Source of the DNA: CAZUNO01 sp964621445 [NCBI: Candidatus Hadarchaeota archaeon]
GTDB taxonomy: Archaea; CAYQAE01; CAYVLA01
DNA length: 52,498 bases
Reading direction: 5' to 3'
NCBI GenBank assembly: GCA_964621445.1
Contig: CAZUNO010000021.1
Location: forward strand, 1-52,498
Shown here: piece by piece, positions 33,845 to 41,470 of the stretch
Layout of the letters: every line of letters begins with the position of its first letter
Position numbering within the stretch: position 1 is the stretch's first letter
The notes under the pieces: model-generated
Told to the model about the DNA's origin: nothing
The model's input: only the letters and a program-made list of their open reading frames with translations
Database searches by the model: none
Position numbers and translations under genes: made by a program

Positions 33845-35461
33845 TTACCTTTGATCGCTGGGAGATGCGACCTTTATCGGGACATCGATAACCGTGGGGG
33901 CATCCTCCTTAAACCCCGACTTTATGGCCTCTCTGATCTCCGTCTTCCCGGACAGGCGCACGCCATTAGCTCCAAATCCCCTAGCAACCTCATCGTATCG
34001 TATTTCGCCGGTCTCGCAGGCCATGGTTCCCTTTTCCCATGATTGACGCTGGCCGCAGACCACTATTCCCCAGGCACTATCATTGGCGACAACCGCGACA
34101 AAGGGTAAATTCTGTCTAACCGCCGACTCGAGCTCAGAGGGAGTGAATCCAAAGGCGCCGTCGCCAGACAGCAGCAACACATCCCGCTCCGGATGCGCCC
34201 TTTTGGCGGCCATGGCTCCCGGTAAGCCCCATCCCACAACTGCGCTTGCCCCGCAGGTCAGCCAGTAGGACGGATACCGATGTGCCAGAACCATGTGCGC
34301 CCACTGCCCAATATTTCCACCATCGATTAGGAATAGTCTATCCCCATCCAATAGAGGCCTAAGAACCTCGACTAGATCCCTTCCCGTCTGCACCTCGGTT
34401 CCAACAACTCCGGTATTCCAGGGTTTCCTGAAATTCTCTAGCCTGCTTCTGCAAACCTTCATCCATTCCTTCCTAACCTCGGGCTGTCCGCCCTTGGATA
34501 ATCGGGCCAATATCTGACCTGGATCCCCGGTGATTTGCATTTCGTAGTCGGTTTCGCAAAAAGTTGGTTTCCAATCCACGCTGATTCTGGTAACTTCCTT
34601 CTTGACCTTTGAAGGGGACAGGTAGCCAACTCGGTAATCCGCCTCTGCTCCTGCCATTATTACCAGATCGGCATCTTCAAGCAATCTAGGCTCACCGCTC
34701 GCAGCACCGAGAACGCCCATGAAATTGGGATGATTGCTCTGGATGCACCCCCTATCCCATATGGGAACCCCCATGGGAACCGAGAATTTCTCGCTAAAGG
34801 TTATGATTGATTCCCGATAATCTGACCTTAAACAACCCGTACCGAGGACAAGGAATGGTTTGGCTGAGTTCATTAGCATCTTTCGGGCACGAAGGATGGA
34901 ATCCTCCCTTGGTGTTGGTGATTGCGCCTTCTCCACTGGCTTCGGGGGTTTGGCATACTTTACCTCGGATCTAAATACTTCCAGGGGTATTGTCAGGTGG
35001 ACGGGGCCGGGTGGTTCGCTTATTGCCAGGAATATGGCCCTGCGTAACTGGTAAAAAGCATCCTCGGACCTTCTAATGAAGGAAGAATACTTGCATATGG
35101 GATCAGCCAGACCGACTTGATCAAACTCCTGAAAATCCCCTCTATGCCCCCCGTAACCCGAACTGGCCCCGGTTATCAGTAAAACCGGCGCACGGTCAAA
35201 ATAAGCATTTGAAATTCCGGTTAAGGCATTTACATGGGCTATCCCGCTGCTGACAACACAAACACCTAACTCTCCCGTAAGCCGGGCATATCCATCGGCC
35301 ATGTATGATGCTGCTTGTTCATTATGGGTGTCTATGACATCAAGTCCCCACCTACGACATGCCCTATAGAAAGGATCGGTTCCATTTCCGCAAAGCGTGG
35401 AAACCCATTCAACGCCCTGGACCTGGAGCTGTTCGACTATCAGATCAGCCACAATCGTCAT
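33845..35461 (-). CDS. thiamine-diphosphate enzyme, acetolactate-synthase-like
   Basis: The three-domain ThDP enzyme pattern is complete. The N-terminal PYR domain has the catalytic Glu in 'DTHNEQAASYMADGYARL'. A central domain contains 'KPFLVLGTGCL'. The C-terminal PP domain has the metal/ThDP motif 'LSGDGAFGFTPSELESA' ending in 'VANDSAWG'. Relatives include acetolactate synthase, benzoylformate decarboxylase and sulfopyruvate or oxalyl-CoA decarboxylases; no small IlvN-type subunit is near, so a decarboxylase or lyase is likelier than branched-chain synthesis. The open frame extends to 35506, but a TATAA-like box centred at 35488 lies 27 bases from the ATG at 35461, indicating a leaderless start there. 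It is divergent from the LLM oxidoreductase. Confidence 0.88.
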   Translation of the reverse strand: MTIVADLIVEQLQVQGVEWVSTLCGNGTDPFYRACRRWGLDVIDTHNEQAASYMADGYARLTGELGVCVVSSGIAHVNALTGISNAYFDRAPVLLITGASSGYGGHRGDFQEFDQVGLADPICKYSSFIRRSEDAFYQLRRAIFLAISEPPGPVHLTIPLEVFRSEVKYAKPPKPVEKAQSPTPREDSILRARKMLMNSAKPFLVLGTGCLRSDYRESIITFSEKFSVPMGVPIWDRGCIQSNHPNFMGVLGAASGEPRLLEDADLVIMAGAEADYRVGYLSPSKVKKEVTRISVDWKPTFCETDYEMQITGDPGQILARLSKGGQPEVRKEWMKVCRSRLENFRKPWNTGVVGTEVQTGRDLVEVLRPLLDGDRLFLIDGGNIGQWAHMVLAHRYPSYWLTCGASAVVGWGLPGAMAAKRAHPERDVLLLSGDGAFGFTPSELESAVRQNLPFVAVVANDSAWGIVVCGQRQSWEKGTMACETGEIRYDEVARGFGANGVRLSGKTEIREAIKSGFKEDAPTVIDVPIKVASPSDQR

Positions 35462-35483
35462 GGATGGAATACCATTTGATCTC

Positions 35484-35492
35484 CTATTTAAG
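35484..35492 (-). promoter_or_regulatory. TATA-like box for the ThDP enzyme
   Basis: The minus strand reads CTTAAATAG with its centre 27 bases before the ATG at 35461, the classical archaeal spacing for a leaderless transcript. It lies inside the longer reading frame and so excludes that start. Confidence 0.5.
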
Positions 35493-35586
35493 ATTAATCT
35501 GGACATTGGCCCTCACACGTTTTGAATACCACCATCTAACCATCATTCTTTTTAGGGCTCAAGCAAAACTTCCACAAGGTTCATAT

Positions 35587-36411
35587 ATGTCGGAAATCAG
35601 ATTTTGGTATCATTTACCGGTAACACGCCCGGTGAGGGAGGTCCTTGAATGCGCAAAAAAGGGAGAGGAAGTGGGTTTTGATGTGGTTTCCCACCAGGAT
35701 CATTTCCTAAAGGTGAGCGAGGAGAAGGGATGTGTTCCAGAGCTCTGGACCATGTTAACTACAATATCCACTAACACCAATCTAACCGTGAGTCCACTGG
35801 TCATGTGCAATCTTTTCAGGAACCCGGCCCTGGTGGCCAAGATGGTTGCAACTATCGATCAGCTTACCCGCGGGAGGGTCTACCTAGGAGTAGGAGCGGG
35901 CTGGTGGGAAGATGAATTCAAAGCTTATGGATACCCATGGCTCTCTCCAAAGAAGAGGGTTGACAGAGCCATCGAATCCACCGAGATCATCAAAAGACTT
36001 TGGTCCCAGGATACGGTTAACTACGACGGAGATTTCTGGAACCTCGAAAACTGTAATCTCGTGCCCAGGCCGTACTCGGATCCACATCCCCTTATATGGA
36101 ATGGTGGCTCAGGGCCTAGAATGCTGAAGATGACGGGCCAGCTTTGCGATGGGTGGACCACCCCGATCTCCGATCCGGATGATTTTGAGGAGAAGAAGAA
36201 ATTCATACTCAAACATTCGGATGAGTCCGATAAGTTATTTGCCCATTTCTTCCAAATGGGTCCCTCCGGCCTCGGTGTTGACGAGGCGAGGGTCAGAATT
36301 GAGAACTTGATGGATCTGGGTGTTACCCATTTCATAGTAATCCTCAGACCGGACACCGAAAACCTCAGTATGCTAGATCAATGTAAGGATCTTATAGCGG
36401 AGTTCAGGTAG
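35587..36411 (+). CDS. LLM-class (F420- or flavin-dependent) oxidoreductase
   Basis: The luciferase-like fold shows in 'ECAKKGEEVGFDVVSHQDHF', 'ISTNTNLTVSPLVMCNLFRN', 'LTRGRVYLGVGAGWWEDEFKAYGYP', 'ALVAKMVATIDQLT' and 'HPLIWNGGSGPRML'. In archaea members commonly use coenzyme F420, for example methylene-tetrahydromethanopterin reductase-like enzymes; bacterial ones include alkanesulfonate monooxygenases. The longest frame runs from 35359 but overlaps the ThDP gene; the ATG at 35587 matches the usual family N-terminus and gives 274 residues. Its substrate is unknown. The gene ends 2 bases before the end of the convergent b561-like gene. Confidence 0.88.
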   Translation: MSEIRFWYHLPVTRPVREVLECAKKGEEVGFDVVSHQDHFLKVSEEKGCVPELWTMLTTISTNTNLTVSPLVMCNLFRNPALVAKMVATIDQLTRGRVYLGVGAGWWEDEFKAYGYPWLSPKKRVDRAIESTEIIKRLWSQDTVNYDGDFWNLENCNLVPRPYSDPHPLIWNGGSGPRMLKMTGQLCDGWTTPISDPDDFEEKKKFILKHSDESDKLFAHFFQMGPSGLGVDEARVRIENLMDLGVTHFIVILRPDTENLSMLDQCKDLIAEFR

Positions 36412-36413
36412 AA

Positions 36414-37199
36414 CTAGATAATTCCGGCCTGGGTCAGTCCCCAGTAAGTAGCCCATGCCAGGAGAGCCAGGGCGACCCAGCCAACATATATGTGGATCTT
36501 TCTCAGGGCCATCTTGGCCTTCCGCACCCTGGTCACAATCTCTCCTAGAATCAGATTTGCTATCACCGCCACCGTGGCTGCTAATCCCACATAGGAATGG
36601 GGAACCCTGATATGTCCACTGCCCCACTCTTCCACCATATATATCCCTATCACAAGTCCTGCAATGACGGCGATCGATTGCGCGTAGGCAAAATATTTGT
36701 GAGCCTTAAACCACCACCGGTGCCCTTTAAGATAAATCATTACCACCGAAGCCATGCCCAGGCCGAATGCAAACCCCGTTGTTATGGCGTGCAGTATCCA
36801 GAGCTCCAAGCCACCATCAGGGCTTTCATCCGAGTCTATAACTAGCTCACGGGTCCCGGAACCGCCGAAGCTGCAATCAACCGTTATCTCGAATGTATCA
36901 CCGGCCTCCGCCGCCACCTCATATCTATATATGAAACTGTCGTCAGTGGGCTGGGATGAATAATTCTCGGTTAGGTAGATATCTCCATTCCTCCTTATCT
37001 CCGTGTAGTTTAGGAAATGAGCCGGGCTTGAGACTAAATGAGTGTACTCGACCACTATTTCGCCCGCTTTCTGATCATATGATACGGTCATGCTGGAGGG
37101 TGGATGGCCCAAGACAGGCCATACGAAAAGTATTGCTGCCGATAATATGAATAATCGATTTCTCAGATCATGGAGGTGATAGCTTGCCACCTTCATCAT
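36414..37199 (-). CDS. cytochrome b561/DUF4405-like membrane protein with N-terminal sandwich domain
   Basis: A signal segment (about 14-30) leads to an outer beta-sandwich domain ('MTVSYDQKAGEIVVEYTHLV', 'HFLNYTEIRRNGDIYL') resembling the superoxide-reductase/desulfoferrodoxin fold, though without its metal-binding Cys. Four membrane helices follow (about 130-152, 165-185, 195-217, 237-257). Each contains or borders a His ('ILHAITTG', 'FKAHKYFAYAQ', 'RVPHSYVG', 'KIHIYVGW'), the arrangement expected for a diheme b561-type electron carrier. It may pass electrons across the membrane. The start at the first of two tandem Met codons is uncertain by one residue; an AT-rich box near 37230-37240 supports it. 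Confidence 0.75.
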   Translation of the reverse strand: MMKVASYHLHDLRNRLFILSAAILFVWPVLGHPPSSMTVSYDQKAGEIVVEYTHLVSSPAHFLNYTEIRRNGDIYLTENYSSQPTDDSFIYRYEVAAEAGDTFEITVDCSFGGSGTRELVIDSDESPDGGLELWILHAITTGFAFGLGMASVVMIYLKGHRWWFKAHKYFAYAQSIAVIAGLVIGIYMVEEWGSGHIRVPHSYVGLAATVAVIANLILGEIVTRVRKAKMALRKIHIYVGWVALALLAWATYWGLTQAGII

Positions 37200-37277
37200 G
37201 CCCCCGGTACCAATCCTCCCTGAGCCTTTTCTTTAAACTGATAATGCTTTTGGACCTCGTACATTTATCCGAAAAGC

Positions 37278-38168
37278 TTAGCCGCTGTTAATTATTTCCC
37301 GGCTATAGCAATAGGTCCAGTCAACGACCTTGTACCCCATATTTGTGTAGAACAGGAATGCCCTGTAATTCTTGCTGTCGGTGCTGATTGAGGCGGTGTT
37401 ATAGCCGGCACCATGCATCTCATTCAGTGCGGTGGACAGAAGGCACCGGCCCAAACCCCTTCCCTGGTATTCATCATTCACACCTATCCACTCCGTGAAA
37501 AACCAGCCCTGGAGTATTTCAGAATCCGAAAATTCTCCGCAGGAGATGCAGCTACATTTGCCTATCTCCTCTCCCTTGCTCATTGCCCTTACTACTAGTC
37601 CAGGTCGAACTCCACGGCCCGGTTTCCACTCCAATTCGATATCATGATCTACATCCGTGGTTCCAGGAGAAACCGGGGTGAAATTACGCCAATCCATAAA
37701 AACCTCGCCTTTATAACGTCGGTAGCCGTTAACCCCCAGTATGGCTTCCACATGTCCCAAAAGACTTGACAAATAAGCGTGTTTGAAGCAGTAAAATGGA
37801 TACCGATATCTAAAATGGAAAGCGACCACCCTTTGAACTCCGTGACACGAGAAGTACTCATCCACGTTATCCAGGAGTTCCTGGCCTACCTTTCTGAATC
37901 CTGGTCGATACCAGTAGAATCTAAGAGCTCCCTGATCACCCCCTTTTTTCCGTTTTTCGAGTGCACAGTGGGCAAAGCCCAAAAATCGCCCTCCTGCCCT
38001 GGCTAAAAACACCACCTGGGAATGCATTTTATCTCCTTTACCGGAGCATATTTCGGAGGTAAATCTATCAACATCCACGGGATAGCAGTGAGGAACATCC
38101 TCAACCGCCTCGTTGTACAGGGAACACATGTCCCCTGCCATACGGGACTCGTACCTCAAAATTGCCAA
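37278..38168 (-). CDS. tandem GNAT-family N-acetyltransferase
   Basis: The C-terminal GNAT domain is clear: 'TEWIGVNDEYQGRGLGRCLL' with the acetyl-CoA loop Q-x-x-G-x-G, then 'ISTDSKNYRAFLFYTNMGY'. The N-terminal half has a second, diverged GNAT-like unit ('QVVFLARAGGRFLGFAHCAL'). The enzyme would acetylate a small molecule or protein amine. The TTG start at 38168 is decided by an exceptionally strong GAGGTGA ribosome site at 38173-38179. A TATA-like box (about 38207-38219) lies further upstream. It sits between the b561-like gene and the sulfatase-like gene and appears to have its own promoter. Confidence 0.85.
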   Translation of the reverse strand: MAILRYESRMAGDMCSLYNEAVEDVPHCYPVDVDRFTSEICSGKGDKMHSQVVFLARAGGRFLGFAHCALEKRKKGGDQGALRFYWYRPGFRKVGQELLDNVDEYFSCHGVQRVVAFHFRYRYPFYCFKHAYLSSLLGHVEAILGVNGYRRYKGEVFMDWRNFTPVSPGTTDVDHDIELEWKPGRGVRPGLVVRAMSKGEEIGKCSCISCGEFSDSEILQGWFFTEWIGVNDEYQGRGLGRCLLSTALNEMHGAGYNTASISTDSKNYRAFLFYTNMGYKVVDWTYCYSREIINSG

Positions 38169-38172
38169 CTGC

Positions 38173-38179
38173 TCACCTC
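38173..38179 (-). promoter_or_regulatory. strong ribosome site GAGGTGA deciding a TTG start
   Basis: GAGGTGA lies four bases before the TTG at 38168. It matches the 3' end of archaeal 16S rRNA over seven bases and confirms TTG usage in this genome. Confidence 0.65.
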
Positions 38180-38321
38180 AAAAGTCCAGGGTTCTGGTCA
38201 CGACTCCCCTATATATTTGAATACAAATACATCGTTCTCAGGGCAGGGTCAATACATAATATGTGGAAGTACCTGCCATCAGCCTGTGGCCTATACTCTT
38301 AGGAATTACCCGGGAAATGAT

Positions 38322-39728
38322 CTATTCCCTTGCCGCCAAGGCGCTACAACCCGGGGCATCCTCCTTAGAATCCGCTAGATCCATGAGGAAGTCCGGATAG
38401 CTTCCACCAGCATCCTCGGTTGCGATATCGAATAGTTCCTTAATTACCCCGGGGTTCTCATCCGCAACGTTTTCCTCGAATGGATTATCCCTTCCCAGAT
38501 CCTGGAGGAAAGGCCCCTTGCCGTTTACCTTGCAGTTGAACCACCACTTGTCGTTCACCACGGTAACCGCCGAGCCCCAAGCCACGGTAACGTGATCCCT
38601 GGGACCGGGTTCGTCATCGAGGGCCTTTTCGAAGAATAATCTTCCATCAATTGGTTCAGGAGGTTCGACACCCGCAAAACGAAGTATCTCAGCGGTGATA
38701 TCCGTATGCTGAACCATATTGTCCCTTCTTTCCCCCGCTCCCTTGCCCTCAGGATGCCTGACCATCAATGGTACATCAAAGACCTCCCGGGAGGAGGGAT
38801 ATCCACGTTTGCCCATGTAATTCCTGTCACCTATAGAGTGACCGTGATCGGCCGTGAACAGAATTACCGTGTCCTCCAGCAAACCCAATACGCGGAGAGA
38901 TTCCATGAAATATCCAAACCACCTATCACAGAAGGAAACCAGGCCGCTATAGTTGGCTTGGGTACGGTACAGAAGATCGGAACCCAGGTCGGATGTGTCG
39001 GAATAGCCGGATTTCACCTGTTCCTGACCTCCATTTTCACTGTACATCTGCCTGTAATGGGAGGGGACCAGCCACGGCTCGTGGGGATCAAATGACTCCA
39101 CGGTGAGGAAGAATTTGTCCGCATCCTGGTTCTGTTCCAGCCACAAGGCGGATTCCTTCAATACCCTGGCAGCAAAGAAGTCCTCCTCCTTATTTCTCCC
39201 ATGGATATTCATTATGCACTGCTGTATGAAGTCCACAGTGTTGGGATTTTGCATATCCCTAGGCAGCCAATAATCCAGCTCCTCCTGGGTAAGTTTTGGC
39301 CCTGAACGATAGGGGTCCTTCTCCTGACCTCTAAGGAATTTCCACTGGTCAAAGCCTCTCCAGAAGTTCTTGGAAGGCTTGAACATGTGATAGACATCTG
39401 ATATGAGGCCCGTCCTGTACCCAGCTTCTCTCAACATCTCAGCCAGAGTGGCCTGATCCTCGCGTATGGGTCCCCATCCCGGGGCCCCAACGAAGTCTCC
39501 CTTTAGCCGGAAATCGCCATTGAAGAAGGGATATACCCTCTGGCCGGTGTACATTGCGCGACGGGCAGGGAGTGTGGGCAGGGATTCGGGAAAGGCCCGG
39601 TCCATGACGAGGGATTCCTTTGCGAACTCGTCAAAGTGGGGTGTTTTAATCTTCCCCCAGGGGGGAGATCCATATGTGCCAACGCTATCCTTTCGCAGTG
39701 AATCAAAGACAACCAGTATAACGTTCAC
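38322..39728 (-). CDS. sulfatase-fold hydrolase with Thr at the catalytic position
   Basis: The alkaline-phosphatase/sulfatase fold is evident: 'MNVILVVFDSLRKDS' with the metal-binding Asp9, 'LFTADHGHSIGD', 'VPLMVRH' and 'HTDITAEIL'. The motif that is Cys/Ser-x-Pro-x-Arg in type I sulfatases reads 'TLPARRAMYTG', placing Thr52 where the formylglycine precursor should be. Thr is the nucleophile in related phosphodiesterases and phosphomutases, so this enzyme is probably not a classical sulfatase but may cleave a phosphodiester or phosphonate. Length 468 is normal. There is no signal peptide. It is the last gene of the minus-strand series P2, 73-residue protein, UroD-like and this one (gap of 144 bases). 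Confidence 0.85.
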   Translation of the reverse strand: MNVILVVFDSLRKDSVGTYGSPPWGKIKTPHFDEFAKESLVMDRAFPESLPTLPARRAMYTGQRVYPFFNGDFRLKGDFVGAPGWGPIREDQATLAEMLREAGYRTGLISDVYHMFKPSKNFWRGFDQWKFLRGQEKDPYRSGPKLTQEELDYWLPRDMQNPNTVDFIQQCIMNIHGRNKEEDFFAARVLKESALWLEQNQDADKFFLTVESFDPHEPWLVPSHYRQMYSENGGQEQVKSGYSDTSDLGSDLLYRTQANYSGLVSFCDRWFGYFMESLRVLGLLEDTVILFTADHGHSIGDRNYMGKRGYPSSREVFDVPLMVRHPEGKGAGERRDNMVQHTDITAEILRFAGVEPPEPIDGRLFFEKALDDEPGPRDHVTVAWGSAVTVVNDKWWFNCKVNGKGPFLQDLGRDNPFEENVADENPGVIKELFDIATEDAGGSYPDFLMDLADSKEDAPGCSALAARE

Positions 39729-39872
39729 GGGAATACCTCAATATTCAGTTCTATTATCTACATACATGGGCTTTTGAATGTACTCTTACTTTGCCCCCTC
39801 AAAGCGATACCCCTATTAGAAAAAATGAAGTAATTCAAATTTAGGAGATGATAATCTATTTACAATTTCAGG

Positions 39873-41132
39873 TTATTGAGTTAAGGGATACTCACCATAT
39901 TCTCTTGCCGTAGAATAGGCTGCGATCAGCGATTCCGGGGATACATTTGGCTGAACGTTATGCACCTGGTTGAAGACGAACCCTCCGCCTTCTGCGAAAA
40001 CGGAGATATTGTCCTTCACATGCCTTCTAACTACATCCACCGGTTCATATCCCAAAACGTTCTGGGTATCGGCCCCTCCACCCCAGAAGGTAAGTTGTTC
40101 ACCGAATTCCTTCTTCAGGTTATCTGGATCCATTCTGGCGGCCGATATCTGAACCGGGTTGATGATATCCAGGCCGGCATCAACTATATCGGGTAGAAGG
40201 TCATAGATCGACCCGCATGAATGTAGAAAGGTGAAGCAATCGGTGTGCTTCTTCACATAGGTAAACATCTCCTCATGGCAGGGTTTCAGTACTTCTCGAT
40301 AGGTTTCAGGTGATATCTGGGGACCCATCTGCATGCCTAGATCATCGCCAAAGCCCAGGATCTGAACGTGATTACCAACCGCCTTGACCAATTTTTTGAC
40401 CTTGTCCATGTTCACTTCCATCATCCTGTCCAGCAGAGCCTCGGTAATGTTCCTTCTCTTAGTAACATCGAAAAGCCAGTTCTTCCACCCTCTAAGTCCC
40501 TGACCCCATTCATGGACACCACCCAGCCCCATTAGGTGCAGAGCATAATCCGTCTCCCGATGGAGGTATTTAGCCTTTCTTTTCAGGTGCTGGACGGCGT
40601 CATCGGATATTTTCATCCCTTCCCAATCGATATCCTTTATCTCAGAGGTATTCTTCATATCCTCTAGAGGGTGGTATACCCCATCGAAATAGAAACCGTC
40701 CTCTGGCATTCTGGCCACGATTCTGCCTTCCTTGTTTCTCTTTACATAGCCACCGCCAGGGGCTGGCTCCGGATTAAAGTTTGCGGGAACCTCTACCCGG
40801 GTCTCGTCTCGCAGCTTCCACCTTTTCCATTTCCCGCCGTTTGGCCCCGCCGGCGGTAGACTGCGTTTCAAATCCAGGACATCGACACCTAACAGGTCGA
40901 GTATGGCCTGCTCCGGCTCTGCGAGTTGTTGCCCCGTGTCGTATACGCGAATAGTCCCTTTTTCCATCCCTAGATACCGTTTAAGTTGGGTATAGGCCAA
41001 AGCCGTAATACCAGTGGAACCCATGGACCCGAAATCTACCGGTACCCGATCCGGTTCCTCGTGTCCGGCAGCGATTATCACCCTTTCCCGACTGGTCATT
41101 TCTCCAGATATGGGATTCTCATTATTTGCCAT
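39873..41132 (-). CDS. UroD/MtaA-like superfamily protein 3
   Basis: The protein opens with 'MTSRERVIIAAGHEEPDRVPVDFGS' (Met12 of the frame) and continues 'QILGFGDDLGMQMGPQISPE', 'FTFLHSCGSIYDLLPDIVDAGLDI', 'FWGGGADTQNVL' and 'FVFNQVHNVQPNVSPE'. This is the long MtaA-like branch of the uroporphyrinogen-decarboxylase superfamily common in anaerobes. The His-Ser-Cys-Gly motif corresponds to two of the zinc ligands of methylcobalamin:thiol methyltransferases; I do not see the third Cys. It lies 21 bases after the 73-residue Cys protein, so the two are co-transcribed. A corrinoid-linked methyl transfer is plausible; no corrinoid protein gene is in the window. Translation may begin at Met12 rather than the first ATG. 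Confidence 0.87.
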   Translation of the reverse strand: MANNENPISGEMTSRERVIIAAGHEEPDRVPVDFGSMGSTGITALAYTQLKRYLGMEKGTIRVYDTGQQLAEPEQAILDLLGVDVLDLKRSLPPAGPNGGKWKRWKLRDETRVEVPANFNPEPAPGGGYVKRNKEGRIVARMPEDGFYFDGVYHPLEDMKNTSEIKDIDWEGMKISDDAVQHLKRKAKYLHRETDYALHLMGLGGVHEWGQGLRGWKNWLFDVTKRRNITEALLDRMMEVNMDKVKKLVKAVGNHVQILGFGDDLGMQMGPQISPETYREVLKPCHEEMFTYVKKHTDCFTFLHSCGSIYDLLPDIVDAGLDIINPVQISAARMDPDNLKKEFGEQLTFWGGGADTQNVLGYEPVDVVRRHVKDNISVFAEGGGFVFNQVHNVQPNVSPESLIAAYSTAREYGEYPLTQ

Positions 41133-41153
41133 AAGATTTCAACCCAGCGCGGG

Positions 41154-41375
41154 CTATTTCCCCCCGTATCTTTTCTTCAAGCCTTCATGGACGCTTCCGT
41201 CCGGTAACACATAGCTCGGTGAGACATAACCTTCCCCCTCAAATCTCTTCTTCCGGACGCACCCTTTGCCTCCATTCCAGCAGTAATCCTCCACCCATTT
41301 CTTGTCGATCAAACCCTTATCGTAAGCCCTCTTCATGGCAGAGGTCGCATTATACCACTTACAGACATCCGTCAT
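41154..41375 (-). CDS. small conserved-looking Cys-containing protein, 73 residues
   Basis: This is a short soluble basic protein with Cys at 5, 32 and 39 ('VCKWYNA', 'YCWNGGKGCVRKK') and a C-terminal 'YVLPDGSVHEGL'. The Trp/Tyr-x-Cys and Gly-rich spacing looks like a small folded domain that may hold a metal or a disulfide. I have the impression of similar stand-alone proteins of about 70 residues in other prokaryotes but cannot name a family. The ATG at 41375 has a GTGAT site just upstream. It is 21 bases before the UroD-like gene and 95 bases after P2, so it belongs to their operon, perhaps as an accessory to the UroD-like enzyme. Confidence 0.7.
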   Translation of the reverse strand: MTDVCKWYNATSAMKRAYDKGLIDKKWVEDYCWNGGKGCVRKKRFEGEGYVSPSYVLPDGSVHEGLKKRYGGK

Positions 41376-41470
41376 GTTATCACGCCGCCTGGGCTCTACT
41401 GATTCAAATATGTACTACCTGCTCCTCCGGGAATCAGGGGCATATATCAAAAAACCAAAACCCTGAAAGG

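Noticed and set aside
33845-35461. acetolactate synthase for branched-chain amino acid synthesis
   Set aside because: No regulatory subunit or other ilv/leu genes nearby; a decarboxylase or lyase of the same fold fits as well.
35359-35586. upstream extension of the LLM oxidoreductase frame
   Set aside because: It overlaps the ThDP gene and its promoter; family N-termini match the ATG at 35587.
38322-39728. Thr in the sulfatase motif as a sequencing error
   Set aside because: The surrounding motif also differs (Ala instead of Ser before Arg), which fits a natural Thr-type branch better than a point error.
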